Shown here piece after piece: positions 37,401-45,894 of a stretch of 64,000 nt of DNA. Source of the stretch: Cryobacterium fucosi (GTDB lineage Bacteria > Actinomycetota > Actinomycetes > Actinomycetales > Microbacteriaceae); NCBI RefSeq assembly GCF_004403515.1, contig NZ_SOHH01000066.1, positions 47,453 through 111,452 on the forward strand, read 5' to 3'. The notes beneath the pieces are model-generated. The model saw only the letters and a program-made list of their open reading frames with translations. It ran no database searches and was not told the origin of the DNA. Every line of letters starts with the position of its first letter. The first letter of the stretch is position 1. Both the position numbers and the translations under genes were made by a program.

Positions 37401-37952
37401 ATGATCCAAGTCACCCTTCAGACCAACCGGTTGACTCTCGTTCCGCTGGGAGACGAGCATCTCGAATACGAGATCTTCCTTGACGCGAATCCTGACGTCA
37501 TGCGTTATCTGGGTGCCGGCAAACCGCGGGAGCGTTCGGAAGTTGAGAAACACCATAAGGAACGCGTCGATGCAGCGCGAAACGGTCTCGGCTTCTGGGC
37601 GGGTTTTCTTGGAGCAGACTTCGTCGGCTGGTGGCTCCTCGCGCCGGCGGACGAGGACGAGCGAGGACAAGCAGAACTGGGGTATCGGCTGCTGCCGGAC
37701 TTCTGGCGCCAGGGATTGGCTTCTGAAGGTGCCGCTGCATTGCTCGCTTACGGCTTCGAAGACGTGGGGCTGACCCAAGTCTTCGCCGAAACGATGGCTG
37801 TCAACGCAGGCTCTCGAGCGGTAATGAGTCGCCTGCGCCTGACTTATCTAGGTACTCGCGGCGAGGGGGCTAATGGCCCTGTGCCCGGCTCCGACCAAGG
37901 CACTGTCGACTATGCCATCACTAAGGACCGATGGGCTGCGTTCGTCCACTGA
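37401..37952 (+). CDS. GNAT N-acetyltransferase, RimJ-like
   Basis: The 183-residue protein fits the RimJ/RimL GNAT type: TNRLTLVPLGDEHLEYEI near the start, ELGYRLLPDFWRQGLASEGAAALLAYGF as the acetyl-CoA loop (shown as LLPDFWRQGLASEGAAALL), then AETMAVNAGSRAVMSRLRL. AGGAG lies directly against the ATG, which is unusually tight; upstream starts are open. The substrate is unknown. Confidence 0.8.
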   Translation: MIQVTLQTNRLTLVPLGDEHLEYEIFLDANPDVMRYLGAGKPRERSEVEKHHKERVDAARNGLGFWAGFLGADFVGWWLLAPADEDERGQAELGYRLLPDFWRQGLASEGAAALLAYGFEDVGLTQVFAETMAVNAGSRAVMSRLRLTYLGTRGEGANGPVPGSDQGTVDYAITKDRWAAFVH

Positions 37953-38116
37953 AGAGCCCCCGGAGTCAACAGTGCGCTGCAGGGAAGGCGCACGGTGGAC
38001 CCTTCTCGCTGGTGCCCGAAACGGTGCCTGTACCTCGGCTGCGGCGCGCGCCGAGGTTGAAACGGACGTATTCGTGGCCTAGCCATGGACGCATGATCAG
38101 CAGTCGCTGCTGGGGG

Positions 38117-38495
38117 TTGCTTGTGCTCCGGCATCGCGTCGAGGTGCGGCAGGAAGGAGAGGGCGGTGCCGCTGAGCCCGTTACTCCAGTAGTCCTTCCA
38201 GAAAACGGCATCATCGAGACCGTCCAGGTCGACCGTGAGAGCGGTCAGCCATTCGGGCCGAGGCTGGGTGTCCTGCGCCCGTTCGCCAGCCGGGCGGAGG
38301 GCGACGATAGTGCGGATGCCGGCCTCGCGGATCTGGTCACCCCGCTGGCGAGACCCAGTCGACATTCTCAGAACGGAAGAAGACGCCCCGGGGCGTCGGC
38401 GTTCCATTTCTTCGTGGGAGACCACCGAGATCGCGTGCGTTCACCAAGCCTTCGACATGCAGAGTCCGGCCGTGAAGGTTCAGCTCGGTCACCAT
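38117..38495 (-). pseudogene. Tyrosine/dual-specificity phosphatase remnant
   Basis: ATG 38495 opens a frame with VNARDLGGLPRR and RGVFFRSENVDWVSPAG, then a TGA (38337-38339). In the next frame the match goes on with REAGIRTIVALRPAGERA and FWKDYWSNGLSG to about 38117. This is the N-terminal two-thirds of a DSP-type tyrosine phosphatase with a frameshift; the P-loop (HCxxGxxRT) is missing. It is divergent from an ArsR regulator and cannot be active. Confidence 0.7.
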
Positions 38496-38524
38496 GGGCT
38501 CAGCTTAGGAGCGAGGGGCAAAGC

Positions 38525-38570
38525 GAACAACAGTTATTGCGCAACAAATATTGCGCAATAACTGTTGTTC
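38525..38570. promoter_or_regulatory. Perfect 20-bp-arm palindrome, ArsR operator candidate
   Basis: GAACAACAGTTATTGCGCAA (38525-38544) is exactly mirrored at 38551-38570 around CAAATA. The inner TTGCGCAA appears in both arms and is itself palindromic. A -10-like TATAGG follows at 38572-38577 and the arsR ATG at 38587, so the palindrome covers the -35 region and the mRNA is probably leaderless. This suits an autoregulating ArsR repressor. Confidence 0.8.
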
Positions 38571-38586
38571 TTATAGGGTCATCGGT

Positions 38587-39174
38587 ATGACCCCCCGCGA
38601 CGCCTCACGCACCACGCTCAGCTCGGCTGCCTCGATGCGGGTCCTCGCGCATCCGACCCGGCTGCGTCTGCTCGGTCTGCTTCGCGAACGCGGCCCGCAG
38701 ACGGCCGCCCAGCTCGGCGACATCGTCGATGAGGCCCCCGGCACCATCAGCTACCACCTCGGAAAGCTTGCCTCCATCGCCCTGATCGCGCCCGCTGAGG
38801 CTCAGAGAGCCGACCACCGCGAACGCTGGTGGAAGGCCACGACCCTGCTGACCAGCTGGGAGCCCGCCGATCTGCTCGACGACCCCGACAAGCTGGCCGC
38901 GTCTTCCGTTCTGCAGAAGTCCATTGCTCAGGCCTACGCCGCCCGTTTCACCGACTACATCGACGCGACTCCTGCCCTGCCGCGCGAGTGGGTCACGGCC
39001 GGCGCCAGCGGTGACCGCAGCCTGCGTCTCACCGTCGACGAGCTGGGCACCATGCGAGCCGAGCTCGAAGCCCTCGTCGAGCGCTGGGTCGACGCGAGCG
39101 CCGCCCACGACCCCGCCACGGCCGATGGCGGCGAGCCCGTGGTGCTCGTCTACCAAGCCTACCGCCGTCCCTGA
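38587..39174 (+). CDS. ArsR-type regulator upstream of an MFS exporter
   Basis: The 195-residue protein has an ArsR winged helix at residues 12-80 (MRVLAHPTRLRLLGLLRERGPQTAAQL, shown as LAHPTRLRLLGLLRERG, then APGTISYHLGKLASIALI) and a helical C-terminal ligand domain (ERWWKATTLLTSWEPADLL). No CxC metal site is present, so a non-metal ligand is likelier. It starts 17 bp after a perfect palindrome, and the MFS gene follows after 12 bp, forming one operon. This pairing is common in drug efflux control. Confidence 0.88.
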   Translation: MTPRDASRTTLSSAASMRVLAHPTRLRLLGLLRERGPQTAAQLGDIVDEAPGTISYHLGKLASIALIAPAEAQRADHRERWWKATTLLTSWEPADLLDDPDKLAASSVLQKSIAQAYAARFTDYIDATPALPREWVTAGASGDRSLRLTVDELGTMRAELEALVERWVDASAAHDPATADGGEPVVLVYQAYRRP

Positions 39175-39186
39175 GTTAGACCGCCG

Positions 39187-40470
39187 ATGACGAAGCACAC
39201 CAAGGAGGCGCTGCCTCGCGACCGCCGCGGAACCGGCGCCCTCTCGGCGCTGCTGGCCGCCCACGCGATCTCACAAACGGGCAACGTGATCTCGGCCTTC
39301 GCCATCCCCTTCTACGTCCTCGGCCTCGGTGGGTCGGGCGTCGAGGTGGGAATCGCGGCATTCTTCGCCACCGCCCCGGTCGTGGTCGGCGGGGCGCTCG
39401 GCGGGGTCGTCGTCGACCGGGTGGGTCACCGGCGAGCGGCGATCGTTGCGGACCTCGTGAGTGGTGCCACCGTTCTGGCCATGCCGGTGCTGGCGCTGAC
39501 CATCGGGCTGCCATTTTGGGCGCTTCTCGTCCTGGTGTTCGCGGGCGGACTGCTCGACACCCCGGGGCAGACCGCCCGGCGCGTCATGCTGCCCGGGCTG
39601 ACGATGCGGGCCGGCGTGCGAATCGAGCAGAGTGTCGGGCTCCTCGACGGCTCTGAGCGTTTCGCCAAGCTGATTGGCGCCTCAATCGCCGGGCTACTCG
39701 TCGCGCTCCTGGGACCGATCGTGGCCCTCTTCGTCAACGCGGCGACATTCGCCGTCTCGGCGCTGCTGACCTGGGCGTTCGTGGCAGCCGTGCCCGCCGC
39801 CGTCAGGCTCAGCAGCGAAAGTGCTGACGCGTCCCGCACCTCCTATTGGGCCGACTTGGCCGAAGGCTTCCGCTTCGTCATCCACGACCCACTGATGCGG
39901 TTGGTGGTTGGCCTCGTTCTGGTCACGAACCTGCTCGACGCCGCCCGCGGCTCGACCCTAATGCCCCTGTACGCGAACGATCGCTTGGGCGGCGCGGCCG
40001 CTCTCGGTCTGCTGGTCGCGGTCATCGGCGGTTGCGCCCTGGTGGGCAACGTGGCCTTCGGCTTCGTCGCTCACCGTGTGCCCCGCCGCGTGACCCTCGC
40101 GGTCTGCTTCGCCCTGGCTGGCGGCCCGTCAAGCGCCGCCTTCGCCGTCGGTGCGCCGCTGCCCGTGCTCGTCGCAACGGCCGCGCTCTCGGGCCTGGCG
40201 GCTGGAGCGATCAACCCGATCCTCGGCGCGGTGGAGCTCGAACGCGTCCCCGAACACATGCGCGGCCGGGTGTTCGGCCTGATCAACGCCGGTGCGTGGG
40301 CGGGCGTACCATTCGGCGCCCTGCTCGGCGGCATCGCCGCCGACACGATCGGCCTGTCGGTCGCCTTCGGAATCGTCGCGATCGTCTACACGCTCGTCAC
40401 GCTGAGTCCACTGTCCGGAGGAGCTTGGCGGCAAATGGAGCGGCATCCAGCCGTTATGGCCGCAAACTGA
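39187..40470 (+). CDS. MFS transporter, MFS_3/EntS-like exporter
   Basis: The 427-residue protein has 12 membrane helices and the MFS motif-A-like GGVVVDRVGHRRAAIVADL between helices 2 and 3, with LDTPGQTARRVMLPGL in the central region. This subtype includes enterobactin and macrolide exporters. Control by the linked ArsR suggests efflux of an inducing compound. It lies 12 bp downstream of the regulator. Confidence 0.85.
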   Translation: MTKHTKEALPRDRRGTGALSALLAAHAISQTGNVISAFAIPFYVLGLGGSGVEVGIAAFFATAPVVVGGALGGVVVDRVGHRRAAIVADLVSGATVLAMPVLALTIGLPFWALLVLVFAGGLLDTPGQTARRVMLPGLTMRAGVRIEQSVGLLDGSERFAKLIGASIAGLLVALLGPIVALFVNAATFAVSALLTWAFVAAVPAAVRLSSESADASRTSYWADLAEGFRFVIHDPLMRLVVGLVLVTNLLDAARGSTLMPLYANDRLGGAAALGLLVAVIGGCALVGNVAFGFVAHRVPRRVTLAVCFALAGGPSSAAFAVGAPLPVLVATAALSGLAAGAINPILGAVELERVPEHMRGRVFGLINAGAWAGVPFGALLGGIAADTIGLSVAFGIVAIVYTLVTLSPLSGGAWRQMERHPAVMAAN

Positions 40471-40569
40471 ACGACCCGAACGCTCGCCAGTCCACGCCTG
40501 GAAACCTGAACCCCGATATGGACAGCGCGTCCGCTAACCGGGAGCGGAACCCTCTGCGGGTTGGTCGTG

Positions 40570-40977
40570 TCAGTCGATTACTGCCGCGATGGCTTCGATC
40601 TCAACGAGCTGATCCTTGTAGCCCAGAACGGTGACGCCCATCAGCGTGCTCGGTGCGTCGTGCTGGCCGAAGGCCGCACGGACGACAGCCCAAGCGTCGA
40701 CGAGGTCGCTCTGATTGGAGGACGCGACGAGGACTCGCGTGCTCAGGACGTCTTCGAGTTGGGCTCCTGCCGCTCTCAGAGCGGTAACGAGGTTCTCCAT
40801 TGCCTTGTCGGCCTGCGCTGCAAAATCTCCGACTCCAACAGTGCTGCCGTCGAGGTTCAACGGGCAGGCACCAGCGAGGAAGATGAGGCGCGCCTCGGCC
40901 GGAGCTGTGGCCGCGTAGGCATACTGCGCCACGTCGGAAAGGTCAGCTGAGCGAATCAGGGAAACGGTTTGGGACAT
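40570..40977 (-). CDS. RidA (YjgF/YER057c) family protein
   Basis: The 135-residue protein has the RidA fold: YAYAATAPAEARLIFLAGACPLN early, ALRAAGAQLEDVLSTRVLVAS in the middle with the conserved arginine, and VEIEAIAAVID at the end. RidA enzymes hydrolyse reactive imines/enamines released by PLP enzymes. It is a single gene; the conserved arginine (STRVLVAS) is kept. Confidence 0.85.
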   Translation of the reverse strand: MSQTVSLIRSADLSDVAQYAYAATAPAEARLIFLAGACPLNLDGSTVGVGDFAAQADKAMENLVTALRAAGAQLEDVLSTRVLVASSNQSDLVDAWAVVRAAFGQHDAPSTLMGVTVLGYKDQLVEIEAIAAVID

Positions 40978-41124
40978 GCCCTCACCGTATTGGAGGACTC
41001 GTCGCGCGGCCAGCCCGATTCAGCCCAGAGCAACCTTGAGCGACGCGCCGAGCGCGAATTGCGGAGGCAGGAGGTCGCCCACCTGGGGTGTCACAAAGGG
41101 TCAACTGCTGAGGCGGGCGAGTGG

Positions 41125-41943
41125 CTAGAGTCCGATCACGCAGTAGCGGCGTTCGATTCCTACGGTGGCGTGACCCCACTCACTGCTGGCGACTCGTTCC
41201 TGATGGGCTTCATAGGCGGCTGCGTGCTCGAAGCGCTCCTCGACCTGCCATATCAGGGGATTGCTCGTCGTGGTGACGTTGAACGAACGGCATCCCGGTT
41301 CGGCGCGGGTGAGGGCAAGGTGCAGTTGCAGGTGTTCCCGGACAGTGTCCGCTTGGTCCTGGGTGCGACAAACAAGCTGCCCACTCAGGCACACCTCACT
41401 GCCGAGTAGCTTCTTTTTCATCTTGTAATTGGTCAGCTGTACGCCGGCCTTTACCGGGTGTTGTTCTGCCTCAACGTTGAATCCGTAGCGCTCAAAGAAG
41501 GGGCGGGCTGGGATGCTGACGTCGGCCGACAGCTCTGTCAACTGCTCCTGACGCGCGCGGGCCTCCACGTGGCCGATCAGTTGCCGTGCTACCCCGTGTC
41601 GCTGGTAGGGAGGCGCGACGAACATCATGTCGATATGCCCCTCAGCGTCCACGTCGGAGAAGCCTGCCGGCGCACCATCCACGGTTGCCACGTAACTGTT
41701 CCGTGCCTGCATCGCCGCATGCCAAGCGGATAGCTCGCGCGCTTCTGGCCGAGCCCACGCCTGAATCTGCTCCGGCGAGTAGTCGGCGGCAGCGGTCTCG
41801 GTCACTGCGGCAAGGAAGATCGCCAACGTGACCGCGGCATCTGCGTGACCATATGGCCGAATGACAACGGCGGGCGAATCGGCACCAGTGTTCAATTCCA
41901 CAGAATCAGCATCCCCCGGCGACTGTTCACGACCGGGCGGCAC
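41125..41943 (-). CDS. GNAT acetyltransferase fused to an ABM monooxygenase-like domain
   Basis: The 272-residue product joins two domains. Residues about 25-175 are GNAT (VVIRPYGHADAAVTL, then MMFVAPPYQRHGVARQLIGHV and FFERYGFNVEAEQ). Residues about 185-270 are an antibiotic-biosynthesis-monooxygenase-like dimeric barrel (CLSGQLVCRTQDQADTVREH, EPGCRSFNVTTTSNP, then FEHAAAYEAHQERV). The link is at KMKKKLLGSEV. Each domain is common alone; the fusion is unusual. ATG 41943 is used, but GTG 41901 would remove 14 residues without homology. Confidence 0.75.
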   Translation of the reverse strand: MPPGREQSPGDADSVELNTGADSPAVVIRPYGHADAAVTLAIFLAAVTETAAADYSPEQIQAWARPEARELSAWHAAMQARNSYVATVDGAPAGFSDVDAEGHIDMMFVAPPYQRHGVARQLIGHVEARARQEQLTELSADVSIPARPFFERYGFNVEAEQHPVKAGVQLTNYKMKKKLLGSEVCLSGQLVCRTQDQADTVREHLQLHLALTRAEPGCRSFNVTTTSNPLIWQVEERFEHAAAYEAHQERVASSEWGHATVGIERRYCVIGL

Positions 41944-42104
41944 CTACGGTATCCGGTGGTCGAACCCTCTGTGGAAAAGCGGGCAGGTGTTGAAGCGATG
42001 CCCAAGCTGCCTGTGACTCCTCGACAATGGTGCGTGCCTGTCGCACCCCTCGGGACGCGGAAGCTGTGCCAGTATTCAACTCCCGCGTCGAAGGAAGGAT
42101 ACTC

Positions 42105-42581
42105 ATGACTTCTCTAACACCCAGACTCTCTCTGGTCGTACTTGCCGTGTTGGCCTTTAGCGGGTGTTCGGCTTCTGTTGGCGCCGGCGATACAGCGTCC
42201 GCTACCGGGGGAACAATCGAGTTGGCGGTATCGGAGACGTGCGCTGATGGGGCGAACCCGCAATGCGTTCTGGTCAATGGCGAGAATGTTGTTCTCCCAT
42301 CCGCATTTGAGCGGGCCGGTGTTGAGCAGGCCACCATCGCCGACGGTGAGGGGCAGAATGCGGTTGACGTGACGTTCAACGAAGATGGGGCGGTGGTTTT
42401 TAACGCGCTCACGGTGAAGGCTGTCCAAGCCGGGGATTCGGCGCGCCTGATTATTCAGATCGGCGGAGAGATACAGGCTGCCGTTGTGGTGATGGAAGCC
42501 TTGGAGGGTGATCATGTGCAGATCAGCATCTCTCCAGACGACAGCGCCCAGAAAATCGTAGACCTGATTCACAACGGCTGA
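42105..42581 (+). CDS. Lipoprotein with SecDF P1-head-like domain
   Basis: The 158-residue protein starts after AAGGAAGGA and has a lipoprotein signal with lipobox FSGC (Cys about 21). The mature part reads VDVTFNEDGAVVFNALTVKA, then ARLIIQIGGEIQAAVVV and VQISISPDDSAQKIVDLI. That order matches the P1-head subdomain of SecD (substrate-strand, lipid-exposed grip, then an IS/SG turn and a final helix). It is not attached to SecD membrane helices. A role as a free extracytoplasmic binder is inferred. Confidence 0.65.
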   Translation: MTSLTPRLSLVVLAVLAFSGCSASVGAGDTASATGGTIELAVSETCADGANPQCVLVNGENVVLPSAFERAGVEQATIADGEGQNAVDVTFNEDGAVVFNALTVKAVQAGDSARLIIQIGGEIQAAVVVMEALEGDHVQISISPDDSAQKIVDLIHNG

Positions 42582-42782
42582 AAAGCGTCGGCGCCTGCCG
42601 ACGACGGAATGGGCAAACTCGTGGTTCCGGTTGGGCCAGGCCGAAACTTCCTCTCGCACTCTGGTTGCACTCGGTGATCTCGAAAGGGCGCATCGAGCCA
42701 AATCCGGGAGGGCGCGAAGGATGAGCTGTGCTGCGCCCAAGTCGTAGGGTTACCCCAAATAGGCTTACCCCAAGAGGAACCT

Positions 42783-43673
42783 TCACCGAATGTGGGTGAA
42801 TTGCCGGACTTCCAACAGCTCGATTGCTTCGTTCACGGTATTGAAGGCCACTGTCGTTGCCTCCATCGTGTAGCGAAGTGATGCGGTCAGGCGCGCATGA
42901 ATGACGCCAGAGTCGGATTCCGACAGTGGCTCAAGGTAGGAGTGGCGGGCAGAGCGGCTGGTCGAAGGATGCGAAAGACCGCTCATGATCTTCCACAGAC
43001 CTGCCGCGTATCCACCGGGAACGCGCACCGATCCAGGCATCGCGGGCACAGTGCATACTTCGCGGATCATGTGAATCCACGGAGGCAGTCCACCCTTCAC
43101 GGAAGACCACTCGATTCCATTTGCTAAAGCAAGTTCCCTAGCTTTGGCTATGTGTTTGGCATACCGAGCGTCGTCCGCACGCTTCTGTTCCTCAAGATCG
43201 GCAGCGGTTGGGGGCTGGTCCATCCCCGCAACTGTCTCGCGTTCTACCTTCGCAAGGTCTGCATCCTGATTGGCGTCGCCGATGCGCGCGCGCAGGAGCC
43301 GCCTTATCCGTTCTGGTCGTCCGTCGGGAAGCAGAATCCATTTTGCTTCGACGGCGGATTCCAGAATCGATCGGAGCACCGGATAGTGCGCGTACAGGGG
43401 GACGATAAGCCGGTCGCCAGGCAGGAGCATGTCATGGACGGCTCGCATGTTGTCAGTGGCCATGTTGAGCGCTGTCATCACGACGTGACTGAGCTCCATC
43501 CACGCGGTGGCGGCGTCATCACGAGCAAGCTCGGAGTTCGACGGTATTGGCAGCCGAGAAATCCGATCGAACCGGTCTCGGATTCTCTCGCCCTGCTCTA
43601 GGCGATGAATAATGACACGTGCATGCTCGAGCTCTTCGGGGTCTTCTACCGCATTCGATGTAGCCACAGCCAC
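42783..43673 (-). CDS. Hypothetical soluble helical protein
   Basis: The 296-residue protein is not recognised. It is mostly alpha-helical with no signal peptide. Conserved-looking features are VPLYAHYPVLRSILESAVEAKW at about residues 90-112 and SGLSHPSTSRSARHSY near 230, where His/Ser/Arg cluster. The Glu-x-Ala and SHPS patterns recall HEPN-like or abortive-infection proteins, but this is weak. Coding is well supported by length and codon pattern. Confidence 0.6.
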   Translation of the reverse strand: MAVATSNAVEDPEELEHARVIIHRLEQGERIRDRFDRISRLPIPSNSELARDDAATAWMELSHVVMTALNMATDNMRAVHDMLLPGDRLIVPLYAHYPVLRSILESAVEAKWILLPDGRPERIRRLLRARIGDANQDADLAKVERETVAGMDQPPTAADLEEQKRADDARYAKHIAKARELALANGIEWSSVKGGLPPWIHMIREVCTVPAMPGSVRVPGGYAAGLWKIMSGLSHPSTSRSARHSYLEPLSESDSGVIHARLTASLRYTMEATTVAFNTVNEAIELLEVRQFTHIR

Positions 43674-43784
43674 ATTCTCTCCCTTTCATGCGAGTCAACC
43701 TCGTAGAACATTGTTGCCATGCTTGTGTGAATTCAGGGCGGGCCTCGCATCGAAGCCGCCAGTGCCCGACCGGAAGCGGAACCC

Positions 43785-44018
43785 CTAACGTCGCCGCGAT
43801 TGCTCGGCGACCGGAGACGGGATCGAGCCCTTGCCGTCAATCGGTGACTGTCGCGGCGTCGCCTTGCGCAGCCCTCGCGAGCCGGGACCTTTACCTGCGG
43901 CCTCATCGTCGGGGTTGAACAGGGTGCATTTGCCCAGGGACGCGCAGCCGCAGCCGATGCACCCGTTGAGGGAAATTTGCAGTGCTTCGAGTTGGCGGAT
44001 GCGACGTGCCGCTGTTGC
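43785..44018 (-). pseudogene. soxR: SoxR C-terminal remnant with [2Fe-2S] motif
   Basis: From an in-frame TGA at 44019-44021 the minus strand reads RRIRQLEALQISLNGCIGC, then GCASLGKCTLFNPDD, and stops at 43785. This is the dimer helix and the four-cysteine C-x2-C-x-C-x5-C cluster of SoxR (MerR family), with the variable tail. The DNA-binding N-terminus is absent upstream. It stops making sense 30 bp before the aldo/keto reductase gene. The regulator is therefore lost, though its redox motif is intact. Confidence 0.8.
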
Positions 44019-44052
44019 TCACCTGCGGTCGTTCTCGAGCTTCGATGAGGTT

Positions 44053-45003
44053 CTAGTAGCGAGCTCCGACGACCCGTTCACCGAGACTGTCGAGCGTTTT
44101 GAGGGTCTCTGCGTCGAGCTCGAGGTCAACGGCGCCGACATTCTGCTCGAGCCATTTCACGCGCTTCGTCCCGGGGATCGGCACAATCGAGATCCCCAAG
44201 CGTCCTCCTTGGGCACCAACCCAGGCAAGTGCGACCTGCGCCGGTGTCGCGCCGATCCGCGTCGCGATTTCGATGACCGTCTCTGCAATCGCCTGGTTCG
44301 CATCCCCGGCATCGCCGACGAAGCGTGGGCTCTTGCTGCGGAAGTCCTTCTCGTCGAACGTCGCGCGGTCAACTGTTCCAGTGAGGAATCCGCGCCCAAG
44401 AGGCGAGTACGGAACAAGGCCGATGCCGAGTTCCTTCATAACGGGTGCGAGATTCTCGGGGTCGCGTGTCCAGAGGGAGTACTCGCTCTGCACGGCACTG
44501 ATCGGGTGAACGGCGTGGGCGCGCCGAAGCAGCGACTCATCGACCTCGCTGAGGCCGAGGTAACGAACCTTGCCCTCAGCAACTAGCTCGGCCATGGCTC
44601 CAACTGTCTCCTCGATCTCGGCCGTCTGTGACGGACGGTGCAGGTAGTACAGATCGATCGTGTCGATTCCAAGGCGTAACAGCGATGATTCGGCCGCACG
44701 TTTCACATACCCATGGTCACCACGGTTGATTCGTTTGTCGTCCCCACCTGAGCGATCGATTCCGAATTTGGTCGCAATCTGCACAGAATCACGGCGGTCG
44801 TGGATGGCACGGCCGACGAGTACTTCGTTGTGGCCGTCCCCATAAACGTTTGCCGTGTCCAGAAGCGTCACGCCAAGTTCGATCGCACGATGGACAGTTG
44901 CGATGGACTGATCCCAGTCTGCCAGTCCGTACCATTCGCTCATTCCCATGCAACCGAGGCCCTGCGCCGAGACGGTCAGTTCTCCGAGACTATTTTTCTC
45001 CAT
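44053..45003 (-). CDS. Aldo/keto reductase
   Basis: The 316-residue protein has the AKR barrel signatures: GLGCMGMSEWYG near the start, LLDTANVYGDGHNEVLVG with the catalytic Asp and Tyr, ATKFGID with Lys, DLYYLHRP with the catalytic His, and the NADPH region SIVPIPGTKRVKWLEQN. It reduces aldehydes and ketones with NADPH. The ATG at 45003 follows AAGGATT. A SoxR remnant lies directly downstream and may once have regulated it. Confidence 0.9.
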   Translation of the reverse strand: MEKNSLGELTVSAQGLGCMGMSEWYGLADWDQSIATVHRAIELGVTLLDTANVYGDGHNEVLVGRAIHDRRDSVQIATKFGIDRSGGDDKRINRGDHGYVKRAAESSLLRLGIDTIDLYYLHRPSQTAEIEETVGAMAELVAEGKVRYLGLSEVDESLLRRAHAVHPISAVQSEYSLWTRDPENLAPVMKELGIGLVPYSPLGRGFLTGTVDRATFDEKDFRSKSPRFVGDAGDANQAIAETVIEIATRIGATPAQVALAWVGAQGGRLGISIVPIPGTKRVKWLEQNVGAVDLELDAETLKTLDSLGERVVGARY

Positions 45004-45306
45004 TGAACAATCCTTCACCGTTGATCTTCGATGGACAAATCGCTCCCTTTTTCAGGCTGGCCAGTCGTGACGCTTGATCCTCGTTCGAGACTCCCAGCGG
45101 AGCCTCTTCGAAGAAGACAGCGCAGGGGTGGCTCGTTGGCAACCACGATCTTCACAAGAACCGCTCCGGATACGACGGGGCGGCCCGACACCTGTATCGA
45201 CGCAGATTCATGGCCGTTTGGCCTGGGTCCCGAAGTCTCTGGGGAGTGGCGTTTGGGAACCTGGACCGGGCCGGTGGCCTCAGAGTTCACCCGTGTCAAA
45301 CGGGGA
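45004..45306. other. Gene-free interval
   Basis: No frame here has start, ribosome site and recognisable protein sense on either strand. It should contain the promoter of the aldo/keto reductase near 45005-45060, but no clear -35/-10 pair could be placed. Confidence 0.5.
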
Positions 45307-45741
45307 TCACCGTTCGGCGTTGACAATCAGGAAGTCGCCAAGCTTCGTCCACCCTGCCGGGATGATGTCGTTGGCGACCACCACTCTGGCGCTGCCGGTC
45401 CCATCGCTACTCACGCGCATTCGGGTCGCGTTGGTGTCCGACCCGCAGCCTGATGCTGAGCCCACCGACGGGTTGGAGAGCACCAGGCAGAAGCCGGGTT
45501 GCGCTGAGTCCGGATCGACGTATTTCGTGACGAAGTAGCTGACACCGGCGTACTCACCGACGAACCGGCTCGACTCAGGATCGCTCGTCGCGTCCTCAAG
45601 CCCGGGCGGGAGCACATCGTACGACCCCCCAGCGGCAGCCAGGAAACGGCGAATCTGCGAGGTCGAATCATCCATTGCGCACCCGGTGAGGACCAAGGCG
45701 GTGTAGAAGAGCGCGCCTGCCCAAACTACTGATCTAAGCAT
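45307..45741 (-). CDS. Small lipoprotein of unknown function
   Basis: The 144-residue protein has a hydrophobic signal and the lipobox LTGC (Cys about 21). The mature domain contains FVGEYAGVSYFVTKYVD, CLVLSNPSVGSASGCGSD with a likely disulfide, and GSARVVVANDIIPAGW. It is like small secreted lipoproteins of Microbacteriaceae with no assigned role. It lacks operon partners. Confidence 0.65.
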   Translation of the reverse strand: MLRSVVWAGALFYTALVLTGCAMDDSTSQIRRFLAAAGGSYDVLPPGLEDATSDPESSRFVGEYAGVSYFVTKYVDPDSAQPGFCLVLSNPSVGSASGCGSDTNATRMRVSSDGTGSARVVVANDIIPAGWTKLGDFLIVNAER

Positions 45742-45894
45742 CGCCCACGCTCCGACTCTGTTGTCTGCCCTGAGGGTACCGCGTCCCAGGGCTCAGGGTG
45801 ATGAACATGACCGGAAGATCGTTTCTCCCGCTGGCACAGGGGTGGGGAGCCGATAGACCAACGTCTACCGGGCTTCTCTCCTAGACTCGGTCCC

